This document shows, piece by piece, positions 1 through 7,376 of a DNA stretch of 8,250 nucleotides. Source of the DNA: Ruminococcus sp. UBA5884 (lineage in GTDB: Bacteria; Bacillota; Clostridia; Oscillospirales; Ruminococcaceae). Below the pieces are notes generated by a model that did no database searches, was not told the origin of the DNA, and saw only the letters and a list, made by a program, of their open reading frames with translations. Made by a program: the position numbers and the translations under genes. Positions within the stretch are counted from its first letter, which is position 1. Every line of letters starts with the position of its first letter. The DNA is taken from assembly GCA_002431975.1 (NCBI GenBank), contig DJFA01000100.1, positions 1-8,250 on the forward strand, given 5' to 3'.

Positions 1-22
1 GCCCGCCGAATTATGGTTAAAC
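1..22 (+). repeat. 3' tail of a REP-like palindromic repeat cut by the window edge
   Basis: The window opens with GCCCGCC followed by GAATTATGGTTAAACC. The same order, the end of the palindrome then a GAATTATGRTTAAACC tail, follows the repeat copy at 5094-5118 (tail at about 5121-5137), and a shorter version follows the copy at 7315-7338. I infer that the rest of this copy lies just outside the window. Confidence 0.55.
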
Positions 23-40
23 CGCAAATTCGATGAATTG

Positions 41-184
41 TTTCTGTAGGGGCGACCATTGGTCGCCCGCCCAAAATTCCGGTAAACATAAATTTGATAT
101 TTGTTTTCTGAATAGAAAATCGTTTGTTATCAGCATGAAATTCTTGTAAATGCAACGGGCGACCAATGGTCGCCCCTACAGAAA
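41..184. repeat. Inverted pair of REP-like palindromes (REPIN-like element)
   Basis: Two arms, 41-69 and 156-184, are exact 29-base inverted copies separated by 86 bases of AT-rich DNA. Each arm is itself a hairpin, with the 19-base palindrome GGGCGACCATTGGTCGCCC (9+1+9) at 50-68 and its reverse complement at 157-175. GTAG abuts the palindrome on its outer side in each arm (46-49; CTAC at 176-179). Two inverted REP units around a spacer define a REPIN/BIME in Gammaproteobacteria, and by layout this is the same kind of object. I see no coding capacity. The element sits in the leader of the HAD-SEDS-hydE operon, 47 bases before its first start codon. Confidence 0.75.
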
Positions 185-216
185 TAATTACCTGATTCCG
201 GATATTACAGAAAAAT

Positions 217-223
217 AAAGGAG
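217..223 (+). promoter_or_regulatory. Ribosome binding site of the HAD gene
   Basis: AAAGGAG stands 8 bases before the ATG at 232, a strong site that fixes this start. I found no convincing promoter between the repeat pair and this site; the operon promoter may lie upstream of the window or within the repeat region. Confidence 0.8.
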
Positions 224-231
224 ATTAAAAA

Positions 232-1050
232 ATGATAAAAATAATAGCTACAGATATGGACGGAACTCTGCTTGATGACAATAAACAGCTCCCTGCGGAT
301 TTCCGTGAAATGCTTGATATCACATCAGAACTTGGAATAAGATTTGTTATAGCAAGCGGACGCTCATATTCCGCCCTGACATATCTTTTTGAGGATATGT
401 GTGAAAAGCTCGATTTCATATGTGACAACGGTGCATATATGATAGTCGGCGGAAAAGCCTATGAACCAAGCATAATAAACAGTGACAGGGTAACTGAAAT
501 CATAAGAACCTGTGAGGAAATCGGCAATACAAGTCCGGTTCTCTGCGGAGAAAACGGTATATATTATCCGGCTTCCGCAAAAGAACAGTTCAGAAAGGAA
601 GTAAATAATTTTTATATCAATTTTACTGCTGTTGACAGTCTTTATGATGTAAAGGACAATATATTCAAGATTGCAGTATGCGATATACTCAATCCGGTGA
701 ACAACTGCTATCCGGCAATGCTTGAAAAATTCGGACGTGAATTTTCGCTTCAGGTTTCAGGGCCTCTCTGGATGGATATAATGAACAAGGGCGTAAACAA
801 AGGCATTGCTCTTGCAAAGATAAAACAGAAATTCGGCATTTCAAAGGCTGAAACAATGGCTTTCGGAGATTATTACAATGATACGGCTCTGCTTGAGGAG
901 GCTGAATACAGCTATGTTATGGCAAATGCCTGTGAGGATATGAAACGCTATGCAAAATATACGGCTTCAAGCAACAATGAAAACGGTGTTGTAAAGGCTG
1001 TATACGACTATATCAGGGGTATTGAAAATGAAAAGAAACAGTATTGCTGA
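232..1050 (+). CDS. Cof-type HAD-superfamily phosphatase (class IIB)
   Basis: This 272-residue protein is a cytosolic haloacid-dehalogenase-fold hydrolase of the Cof/YidA type, which removes phosphate from small sugar or cofactor phosphates using Mg2+. All four HAD motifs are visible. Motif I is DMDGTLLD at residues 8-15, with nucleophile D8 and acid/base D10. Motif II is S42 in ASGR. The motif III lysine is probably K190. Motif IV is GDYYND at 212-217. The stretch between motifs II and III fits the C2B cap domain, and the length is normal for the family. A strong ribosome site precedes the ATG. The gene is first in an operon, and its end overlaps the next frame by 23 bases. The substrate cannot be read from the sequence because Cof-family members are promiscuous. 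Confidence 0.93.
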   Translation: MIKIIATDMDGTLLDDNKQLPADFREMLDITSELGIRFVIASGRSYSALTYLFEDMCEKLDFICDNGAYMIVGGKAYEPSIINSDRVTEIIRTCEEIGNTSPVLCGENGIYYPASAKEQFRKEVNNFYINFTAVDSLYDVKDNIFKIAVCDILNPVNNCYPAMLEKFGREFSLQVSGPLWMDIMNKGVNKGIALAKIKQKFGISKAETMAFGDYYNDTALLEEAEYSYVMANACEDMKRYAKYTASSNNENGVVKAVYDYIRGIENEKKQYC

Positions 1051-2194
1051 AACTCTGCGGGAATATTTCCGGAAATTTGATAAAACGCTTCTGATATTTA
1101 CAGTAATATGTTCTGCCGTAAGCGTGCTTCTGCTTTATTCTCTCTCGCAGAACAAGACAATTGCCCCGAGATATTACAGGGTACAGCTTATTTCATCATG
1201 CATAGGAATTGTGGTATGCTTTATTCTGAGTGCAGTTGATTATAAAAAGCTTGCAAAGCTATGGTTTTTATATGCTCCCATAACGCTGATACTGATGTTT
1301 CTTACATTCACATCGCTTGGCATCGGAGTTGACGGAGCTGATGACGTGGCATGGCTCAATCTCGGATTTATAACGATACAGCCGTCAGAACTGCTTAAAA
1401 TCGTATTTATAATAACATTTTCATATCATCTTTCAGAAGTAAGTGAGGATATGAACAGACTGCCGCATATGTTTCTGCTCTGTCTGCACGGAGCAGTTCC
1501 TGTTGCTATAGTTGCAAAACAGGGCGACTACGGAACAGCTGTCATATTTGCCGGAATATTTCTGATAATGCTTTTCTGTGCGGGAATATCATTTAAATAT
1601 ATCATAGCAGTACTTGCAGTTCTTCCTCCTGCCGGCTGGTTTATCTGGAACTATGGTCTTAATTCCGACCATAAAAACAGGATTCTTGTACTTTTCAATC
1701 CCGGCTCTGACCCTCTGGGAACTGAATATCAGCAGAATCTCGGTCTTAAATCACTTGCTGAGGGCGGAATACTCGGAAAAGGTCTTTTTGATACAGAATC
1801 ATCATCTGTGCCTGAAATATACAACGACTTTATATTTTCATATCTGGGGGAAACAATGGGATTTGCAGGCTGTATAATAATGATAGCCGTGCTTGTATAT
1901 ATCTGTCTTAAAATTATTTCCGACAGCAGAAAGGCAAAGGACAGCCTTGGAAAAAATATATGTGTCGGAGTATTTGCAATGCTTTTTGCACACTGTTTTA
2001 TGAATATCGGAATGGTTCTCAAGGTAATGCCTGTAATCGGCATACCGCTCCCCTTCCTTAGTGCCGGAGGTACTGCGGTTATCAGTATGTATACGGCAAT
2101 CGGGCTTGTTATGAGCGTATATTCCCATTCGGAAGAAAAATACAGAATGTTTTCAAGACGTTCTGAAGAATATGAAAGGTTTAAGGATTTATGA
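1028..2194 (+). CDS. SEDS-family peptidoglycan glycosyltransferase (FtsW/RodA/SpoVE-like)
   Basis: This 388-residue polytopic membrane protein belongs to the SEDS family, which polymerises lipid II into glycan strands, normally with a class B penicillin-binding protein. Numbering is from the ATG at 1028. Signatures seen are WLNLGFITIQPSELLK (109-124), QGDYGTA (165-171), NPGSDPLGTEYQ (224-235), GGILGKGL (246-253), PEIYNDFIFSYLGE (262-275) and PLPFLSAGGTA (340-350). The aspartate D267 in YNDFIF sits where the family's catalytic Asp lies. About ten hydrophobic segments are evident. A TTG at 1022 would add two residues, but AGGGG at 1015-1019 lies 8 bases from the ATG and only 2 from the TTG, so I choose the ATG. 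It overlaps the genes on both sides. No partner PBP is in the window. RodA, FtsW or a sporulation SpoVE role cannot be told apart by eye. Confidence 0.92.
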   Translation: MKRNSIAETLREYFRKFDKTLLIFTVICSAVSVLLLYSLSQNKTIAPRYYRVQLISSCIGIVVCFILSAVDYKKLAKLWFLYAPITLILMFLTFTSLGIGVDGADDVAWLNLGFITIQPSELLKIVFIITFSYHLSEVSEDMNRLPHMFLLCLHGAVPVAIVAKQGDYGTAVIFAGIFLIMLFCAGISFKYIIAVLAVLPPAGWFIWNYGLNSDHKNRILVLFNPGSDPLGTEYQQNLGLKSLAEGGILGKGLFDTESSSVPEIYNDFIFSYLGETMGFAGCIIMIAVLVYICLKIISDSRKAKDSLGKNICVGVFAMLFAHCFMNIGMVLKVMPVIGIPLPFLSAGGTAVISMYTAIGLVMSVYSHSEEKYRMFSRRSEEYERFKDL

Positions 2195-3228
2195 AAGAAC
2201 TTATCAGCAGAATCGCCGCTGAACACAATGCAGACAAAAATGACCTCTTAAGGATAATCAGCAGCAGAAATCCTGAATATGATGAATTTCTCTTTGAAAC
2301 GGCTGACAGCATAAGACGCAGCATATACGGCACTGATGTCTATATAAGAGGTCTTATAGAAATATCAAATTACTGTAAAAACAACTGTCTTTACTGCGGC
2401 ATACGCTGCGGAAACAAAAATGTGGAAAGATACCGCCTTGATGAAGATGAAATACTTGAATGCTGTGACGAAGGCTACAGACTCGGATTCAGGACGTTTG
2501 TCATGCAGGGCGGAGAGGATAGTTTCTTTACTGATGAAATGATATGCAGAATTGTTTCAGCTGTAAAGAAAAAATACAGTGACTGTGCCGTAACTCTTTC
2601 AATAGGAGAAAAATCTTATGAAAGCTATAAGGCATTCTATGAAGCCGGTGCTGACAGATATCTCCTGCGTCATGAAACTGCCTCGTCGGAGCATTATAAA
2701 AAACTCCACCCACAGAATATGAGTTTTGAAAACCGTATGAAATGCCTTGAAAACTTAAAGTCAATCGGTTTTCAGACAGGTGCCGGATTTATGGTTGGTT
2801 CACCGTATCAGACTGATGAAAATCTTGCTGACGACCTTCTTTTTATAAGCCGTTTCAAACCGCATATGGTCGGAATAGGTCCGTTTATACCTCATCAGGA
2901 TACGCCTTTTAAAGATTTTCCTCAGGGTTCGCTCCGTGACAGCCTTGTAATGGTTGCACTTACAAGGCTTTTGCTTCCTAATGCACTTATACCTTCAACA
3001 ACCGCTCTCGGAACTATTGATTCAAACGGCAGGGAACTTGGTCTTAAAGCCGGAGCAAATGTAGTCATGCCTAATCTTTCACCGGTACGTTTCAGAAAAC
3101 TCTATTCCCTCTATGACAATAAAATCTGTACCGGAGAGGAATCCGCACAGTGCAAGGTCTGTCTTGAAAACAGAGTCAGAAATGCCGGATATCAGATAGT
3201 ATGCGACAAGGGAGATTTCAGAGCGTAA
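2191..3228 (+). CDS. hydE: [FeFe]-hydrogenase H-cluster maturase HydE (radical SAM)
   Basis: HydE is a radical SAM enzyme acting with HydG and HydF to build the two-iron subcluster of [FeFe] hydrogenase. The 345-residue protein has the CX3CX2C motif in YCKNNCLYCG, with C62, C66 and C69 binding the SAM [4Fe-4S] cluster. It is followed by the HydE-like RCGNKNVERYRL, by MQGGED (105-110), and by LRHETASSEHYKKLHP with TGAGFMVGSPYQTDEN near 159-211. Cysteines 313, 321 and 324 (CX7CX2C) match the second, non-essential Fe-S site known in some HydE proteins. The related BioB and PylB proteins were considered, but the NNCLYCG and HPQNMSFENR stretches fit HydE better. The ATG overlaps the SEDS stop codon (ATGA), which implies translational coupling; AAGGA lies only 3 bases upstream and AAAGG 11 bases upstream. 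No hydF, hydG or hydrogenase gene is in the window. Confidence 0.9.
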   Translation: MKELISRIAAEHNADKNDLLRIISSRNPEYDEFLFETADSIRRSIYGTDVYIRGLIEISNYCKNNCLYCGIRCGNKNVERYRLDEDEILECCDEGYRLGFRTFVMQGGEDSFFTDEMICRIVSAVKKKYSDCAVTLSIGEKSYESYKAFYEAGADRYLLRHETASSEHYKKLHPQNMSFENRMKCLENLKSIGFQTGAGFMVGSPYQTDENLADDLLFISRFKPHMVGIGPFIPHQDTPFKDFPQGSLRDSLVMVALTRLLLPNALIPSTTALGTIDSNGRELGLKAGANVVMPNLSPVRFRKLYSLYDNKICTGEESAQCKVCLENRVRNAGYQIVCDKGDFRA

Positions 3229-3239
3229 TTCTGAAATCT
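3213..3239 (+). terminator. Hairpin over the hydE stop codon, possible weak terminator
   Basis: AGATTTCAGA (3213-3222) pairs perfectly with TCTGAAATCT (3230-3239) across a 7-base loop that contains most of the TAA stop codon (3226-3228). It is AT-rich and is followed by TACCGTC rather than a T-run, so it is not a canonical intrinsic terminator. It could mark the operon end or stabilise the mRNA 3' end. Confidence 0.4.
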
Positions 3240-3272
3240 TACCGTCATAATCATGAATTTGCTGTCTGATAC

Positions 3273-3301
3273 TTGAATTTTCTGCTTTCTGATAGTATAA
3301 T
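3273..3301 (+). promoter_or_regulatory. Candidate vegetative promoter of guaA
   Basis: TTGAAT (3273-3278), a 17-base spacer and a perfect TATAAT (3296-3301) make a good housekeeping-sigma promoter. Transcription would start near 3308, giving a leader of about 130-140 bases that contains a truncated repeat copy. I looked for the conserved core of a purine riboswitch in this leader and did not find it. Confidence 0.6.
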
Positions 3302-3353
3302 AAAATAATGCAGATTTGACAACAAAATTTTATGATTGAAAACAATGAATTTT

Positions 3354-3386
3354 TCGCCCCTACAGAAAATATCCATCGAATTTGCG
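3354..3386 (-). repeat. Truncated REP-like repeat in the guaA leader
   Basis: Read on the minus strand, this 33-base stretch matches the 5' part of the repeat at 8161-8193 at 31 of 33 positions: CGCAAATTCGATGGAT, then TTTCTGTAGGGGCGA. It then stops being similar, so the second half of the palindrome is missing and the hairpin cannot form. It is a decayed or incompletely copied unit. Confidence 0.7.
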
Positions 3387-3445
3387 TTAAAATAATACAG
3401 TTAAAAAGCAACCGTTAATTATAAGATTGGAGTGTTTTGAAAAAT

Positions 3446-4978
3446 ATGAAAAATCAGCTTTGTATCGTTCTCGATTTCGGCGGTCAGTATAACCAGCTGA
3501 TAGCCAGACGAGTTCGTGAATGCGGCGTATACTGCGAAGTATACAGCTATAAGACACCTATTGAAAAAATAAAGGAAATGTCACCTGTCGGAATTATCTT
3601 CACAGGAGGCCCTAACAGCGTTTATCTTGATGATTCACCAAAGATAAGCAAGGAAATATTTGAACTTGGAATACCGGTACTCGGAATATGCTATGGCTGT
3701 CAGCTTATGGCATACACTCTCGGCGGAAAGGTTTCTACTGCTGAACTCCGTGAATACGGAAAAACAACTACATTCTACAATACTGAAAGTCTGCTTTTTA
3801 CAGGTCTTGAATCTGAAAATATCTCATGGATGAGCCATACAGACTATATTTCCGGTCTGCCTGAAGGATTTGTATGTTCCGCACATACTGAAAACTGTCC
3901 ATGTGCCGCTATGGAAAACAAAGAGAAAAAGTTATACGGAATGCAGTATCACCCTGAAGTAAATCATACTGCTGACGGAATTAAAATGCTCCATAACTTC
4001 TTATACAACGTCTGCGGCTGTACAGGCGACTGGACTATGGGTGACTATGCCCAGACTGCCATTAAGAATATCCGTGAAAAAGTCGGTGACGGCAAAGTTC
4101 TGCTTGCACTTTCAGGCGGAGTTGACAGCTCTGTTGCAGCTGCACTTCTCTCAAAGGCTGTAGGAAATCAGCTTACCTGCATATTCGTTGACCATGGATT
4201 CATGCGTAAAAATGAAGGTGATGAGGTTGAAGCTGCTTTTGCTGACTGGGATATAAATTTCATAAGAGTAAATGCTAAAAAACAGTTTATGGATAAGCTT
4301 TCAGGAGTTTCAGACCCTGAAAGAAAACGTAAGATAATCGGTGAGGAATTTATAAGAGTCTTTGAACAGGAAGCTAAAAAAATCGGAAAAGTCGATTATC
4401 TTGTACAGGGTACTATATATCCTGATGTAATTGAAAGCGGTACAGGCGATGCTGCTGTAATCAAATCACATCATAACGTTGGCGGACTCCCTGACTATGT
4501 TGATTTCAAGGAAATAATCGAACCTTTAAGACTTCTTTTCAAGGACGAAGTAAGACAGCTCGGAATTGAACTTGGTCTTTCAGAAATTCTTGTATGGAGA
4601 CAGCCGTTCCCGGGGCCTGGACTTGCTATAAGAATTATCGGTGAAATAACAGATGAAAAACTGCTTGTACTTCAGGACGCTGATTTTATTTTCAGAGAAG
4701 AAATAGCAAAAGCCGGTTTTGACAGAAAAATAAATCAGTATTTTGCTGTACTTACAAATATGCGTTCAGTAGGCGTTATGGGTGACGGCAGAACATATGA
4801 CTATACACTTGCACTCAGAGGCGTTACTACTACAGACTTTATGACTGCTGATTTTGCAAAAATTCCGTATGAAGTACTTGAAACAGTATCTTCAAGAATT
4901 GTAAATGAAGTAAAGAATATCAACAGAGTTGTATATGATATAACTACAAAACCACCGGCAACTATTGAGTGGGAATAA
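3446..4978 (+). CDS. guaA: GMP synthetase (glutamine-hydrolysing)
   Basis: GuaA converts XMP to GMP using ATP and glutamine, the last step of guanine nucleotide synthesis. The 510-residue protein (numbered from the ATG at 3446) has a class I glutamine amidotransferase domain (about 1-190). Its nucleophile is C82 in GICYGCQ and its His/Glu pair is H169 and E171 in YHPEV. The ATP-pyrophosphatase domain follows, with the P-loop SGGVDSS (223-229), then DHGFMRKNEGDE and QPFPGPGLAIRIIGE. The dimerisation domain ends in TTKPPATIEWE. The length is normal and no key residue is missing. A TTG at 3437 would add three residues. GGAG at 3429-3432 lies 4 bases from the TTG and 13 from the ATG, so the start is not settled; I prefer the ATG because few residues precede VLDFGGQ. 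With its own promoter and terminator it is probably monocistronic. Confidence 0.96.
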   Translation: MKNQLCIVLDFGGQYNQLIARRVRECGVYCEVYSYKTPIEKIKEMSPVGIIFTGGPNSVYLDDSPKISKEIFELGIPVLGICYGCQLMAYTLGGKVSTAELREYGKTTTFYNTESLLFTGLESENISWMSHTDYISGLPEGFVCSAHTENCPCAAMENKEKKLYGMQYHPEVNHTADGIKMLHNFLYNVCGCTGDWTMGDYAQTAIKNIREKVGDGKVLLALSGGVDSSVAAALLSKAVGNQLTCIFVDHGFMRKNEGDEVEAAFADWDINFIRVNAKKQFMDKLSGVSDPERKRKIIGEEFIRVFEQEAKKIGKVDYLVQGTIYPDVIESGTGDAAVIKSHHNVGGLPDYVDFKEIIEPLRLLFKDEVRQLGIELGLSEILVWRQPFPGPGLAIRIIGEITDEKLLVLQDADFIFREEIAKAGFDRKINQYFAVLTNMRSVGVMGDGRTYDYTLALRGVTTTDFMTADFAKIPYEVLETVSSRIVNEVKNINRVVYDITTKPPATIEWE

Positions 4979-4995
4979 AAAATTTTAAGAAAAAT

Positions 4996-5035
4996 AAAAC
5001 AGCTGACTGATTTTCAAACCAGTCGGCTGTTTTTT
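4996..5035 (+). terminator. Intrinsic terminator of guaA
   Basis: AAAACAGCTGACTG (4996-5009) pairs with CAGTCGGCTGTTTT (5020-5033) with one G-U pair and a 10-base loop, followed by a T-run to 5035. It begins 18 bases after the guaA stop codon. It is a textbook Rho-independent terminator and ends the guaA transcript. Confidence 0.92.
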
Positions 5036-5093
5036 GTATATTCAACACAAATTCGGCAATAAAATTTTATAATTGAAAATATGGTATTTCCAT

Positions 5094-5221
5094 TGTAGGG
5101 GCGAACTGTGTTCGCCCGCCTGAATTATGATTAAACCATAATTTCGATATTAGGAAATCATTGGTTAACAGAAAATCATTGATAAACCATAACGGGCGAC
5201 CAATGGTCGCCCCTACAGAAA
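5094..5221. repeat. Inverted pair of REP-like palindromes with mismatched arm types
   Basis: The left arm (5094-5118) holds GTAG then GGGCGAACTGTGTTCGCCC (5099-5117). The right arm (5193-5221) is the inverted GACC/GGTC type with palindrome 5194-5212 and CTAC at 5213-5216. It matches the right arm of the pair at 41-184 over 29 bases. The 74-base spacer is AT-rich and resembles the DNA after other copies (GAATTATGATTAAACC). The pair fills the middle of the 353-base gap between guaA and the LRR gene. The rest of that gap holds the guaA terminator, an AT-rich stretch and the LRR gene promoter. I see no gene in it. Confidence 0.75.
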
Positions 5222-5261
5222 CAATTGGAGTTAAATAAAAAATTTTTTATTATGCAACCTT

Positions 5262-5290
5262 TTGAAGTGATATGAGGTTAATATTATAAG
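5262..5290 (+). promoter_or_regulatory. Candidate promoter of the LRR-dockerin gene
   Basis: TTGAAG (5262-5267), a 17-base spacer and TATAAG (5285-5290) form a plausible housekeeping promoter, preceded by an A/T-tract near 5237-5250 that could act as an UP element. Transcription would start near 5297, giving a short leader with AAAGGA at 5315-5320. Confidence 0.5.
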
Positions 5291-5331
5291 AGAATAAAAA
5301 CTGATTTTCTTATGAAAGGAATGTGATTATA

Positions 5332-7302
5332 ATGAAAAAAATCATTGCATTTGCTGCTGCACTCTGCATTACAGCATCAGCCGCCTTTACAGCTCAGCCG
5401 TTCGGGATAATCAGTCCTGAAAGTGTTTCATTCACAGTTTCTGCTGCAAATGAGAAAATTTCTGATAACGGAGTTATATATACAATGTTTGACGGATATG
5501 CAGCTGTAACAGGCCGTGAAGCAAATACTGTAAATGTTGTAATAAAGCCTGAAATCAACGGTGTTCCTGTAACAACTGTCTTTTCAACAGCATTTAATTC
5601 TGACAAATCAATTGAACCTGATTCAGTAACAGTTATTACTGACCGTTCATTCTATCAGTGTACTGCACTTAAATCAGTAAAGCTTCCTGAAACTCTTACT
5701 GCAATCGGAGGCAAAGTATTTACAGGCTGTACAGCTCTTGAAGAAATATCAATACCTGATAGCGTTTCTTCATTCGGAAGAGAGATATTTTCAGGCTGTA
5801 CCAATCTTAAATCAGTAAATATTCCGCAGAGTCTTACAGAAATTCCATATTGGGCTTTTTCAAACTGTATATCTATTGAAAATATCGATATACCTGACAG
5901 CATAACAAAAATTGGTGAAGGAGCTTTTAGATGCTGTTATAATATAACAAGTATAGAACTTCCTGACAGTCTTGAATATATAGGAGAGTATGCCTTTATC
6001 TATTGTGAGGCACTCAGCGAAATAAATTTCCCTGACAGCCTTAAATCAATAGGACAGAATGCGTTCTGTAATTGTGAAATGCTTAAAGAAGTAAACCTTC
6101 CCGAAGGAATTGAGTGTCTGGAATCCGGCGTATTTCAGGCAACCGGCATAGAAAGCATTGTTTTGCCGTCATCACTTACTGAGATTGGTAATTTTTTATT
6201 TATTAATTGCAAAAGTCTTAAAAATGCAGTTATAAATTCAGATATAAATGAAATTTCTGAATCTATGTTTGATAACTGTTCAGCTCTTGAATCAGTAACA
6301 CTCCCTGACAGCGTTCAGATAATAAATGACTCTGCATTTTCAGGCTGTACAAGCCTTACAGATATAAATTTCAGCGATAGAATATTGTCAATAGGAACAG
6401 ATGCATTTTCAGACTGCAAAATTCCATCAATACATATAGGAGCTGACACTGAATATATTGCACCTCTTGCATTTTCAGACTGCACAGGTACAGTTATTAC
6501 CATTGATGAAAACAATAAATATTACAGTGCAGAGGATTCAGTGATATTCAATAAGGATAAGACTTCACTCATATCAGCCGCTGCATATCCGTCTGCATCA
6601 TATACAGTACCGCAGTCGGTAACTGAAATTTCTGAATATGCATTCAACAACAGTGATATTTCTGAAATAACTTTCAATGAGGGACTTTTAAAAATAGGTA
6701 AAGGGGCATTTTCTCATTCTGCAATTACTGAATTAAATCTTCCGTCAACGCTTATTGAAATAAATGACAGTGCATTTTTGGGCTGTAACTTTACAAAAAT
6801 CGTTCTTCCTGAAAATCTTAAAAAAATCGGAGATGAAGCATTTGAAAACTGTACAGCTCTTGAAGAAGTGATTCTTCCTGAATCGCTTTCTGAAATAGGA
6901 GATTATGCATTTACAGAGTGCAAAAATCTTAAAGAAATAACTATACCTGCAAATGTCAAAAAAATAGGTTATGATTCACTCGGATACAATTATTATTTCA
7001 ACGGCCCATGGGAAACAGTAAAAAATTCTGATTTTACATTAAGCGGATATTCAGGAGGAATAGCTGAAAAATATGCGTCAGACAATAATATTCCGTTTAA
7101 CTCTCTCGGAGAGGTATCATATAAAGGCGATATTAACAATGATAAAACTATTGATGCCTCTGATGCACTTGATATTCTCAGTCTTATAGTAAGCGGAAAT
7201 ACTGCTGATTCTGAAATTGCTGACGTAAACGGTGATGGTCAGGTAACTTCCGAAGATGCTCTTATGATACTCAATTATATAGTTGGAAATATATATTTAT
7301 AA
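5332..7302 (+). CDS. Secreted BspA-like leucine-rich-repeat protein with C-terminal dockerin
   Basis: This 656-residue exported protein (numbered from the ATG at 5332) starts with a signal peptide: MKK, a hydrophobic core, then small residues near ASAAFTA. From about residue 100 to 550 it carries roughly 18 repeats of about 23 residues, of the form L-x-x-IG-x-x-AF-x-x-C-x-x-L-x-x-I-x-LP-x-S. This is the LRR_5 (BspA/TpLRR) class, seen in surface proteins that bind hosts or other cells. An island with ENNKYYSAEDSVIFNKDKT breaks the array, as is common in the family. The C terminus is a full dockerin with two EF-hand-like calcium loops, DINNDKTIDASD (600-611) and DVNGDGQVTSED (631-642). It would therefore attach to a cohesin on a scaffoldin or the cell surface. 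Loop 1 has K in place of the usual glycine. A GTG at 5323 is possible, but AAAGGA (5315-5320) fits the ATG better. The ligand is unknown. Confidence 0.92.
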   Translation: MKKIIAFAAALCITASAAFTAQPFGIISPESVSFTVSAANEKISDNGVIYTMFDGYAAVTGREANTVNVVIKPEINGVPVTTVFSTAFNSDKSIEPDSVTVITDRSFYQCTALKSVKLPETLTAIGGKVFTGCTALEEISIPDSVSSFGREIFSGCTNLKSVNIPQSLTEIPYWAFSNCISIENIDIPDSITKIGEGAFRCCYNITSIELPDSLEYIGEYAFIYCEALSEINFPDSLKSIGQNAFCNCEMLKEVNLPEGIECLESGVFQATGIESIVLPSSLTEIGNFLFINCKSLKNAVINSDINEISESMFDNCSALESVTLPDSVQIINDSAFSGCTSLTDINFSDRILSIGTDAFSDCKIPSIHIGADTEYIAPLAFSDCTGTVITIDENNKYYSAEDSVIFNKDKTSLISAAAYPSASYTVPQSVTEISEYAFNNSDISEITFNEGLLKIGKGAFSHSAITELNLPSTLIEINDSAFLGCNFTKIVLPENLKKIGDEAFENCTALEEVILPESLSEIGDYAFTECKNLKEITIPANVKKIGYDSLGYNYYFNGPWETVKNSDFTLSGYSGGIAEKYASDNNIPFNSLGEVSYKGDINNDKTIDASDALDILSLIVSGNTADSEIADVNGDGQVTSEDALMILNYIVGNIYL

Positions 7303-7314
7303 TACGCAGATTTA

Positions 7315-7338
7315 GCAGGGGCGACCAATGGTCGCCCG
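7315..7338 (+). repeat. Single REP-like palindrome between the two dockerin genes
   Basis: The palindrome GGGCGACCAATGGTCGCCC (7319-7337) follows GCAG, one base off the GTAG seen at other copies, and is followed by a diverged GAAATTATGGTTTA tail. It begins 13 bases after the LRR gene stop codon. With no T-run behind it, it is not a standard terminator, but as a strong hairpin it could stabilise the upstream mRNA end. Confidence 0.75.
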
Positions 7339-7376
7339 CACATGAAATTATGGTTTATAGAAGGGAAAAGAAAAAC

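Noticed and set aside
1729..2226. Minus-strand frame of 165 codons within the SEDS gene
   Set aside because: It lies antisense to a well-supported gene, has no recognisable domain, and mirrors the hydrophobic codons of the sense strand.
3316..3336. TTGACA at 3316-3321 with TATGAT at 3331-3336 as a second guaA promoter
   Set aside because: The spacer is only 9 bases, too short for a housekeeping promoter.
3079..3411. Minus-strand frame of 110 codons over the hydE end and guaA leader
   Set aside because: It overlaps hydE and the guaA promoter and repeat, and has no ribosome site or family resemblance that I can see.
3302..3445. A guanine/purine riboswitch in front of guaA
   Set aside because: The conserved junction sequences and the paired loops of the purine aptamer are not present; the leader holds only an AT-rich stretch and a truncated repeat.
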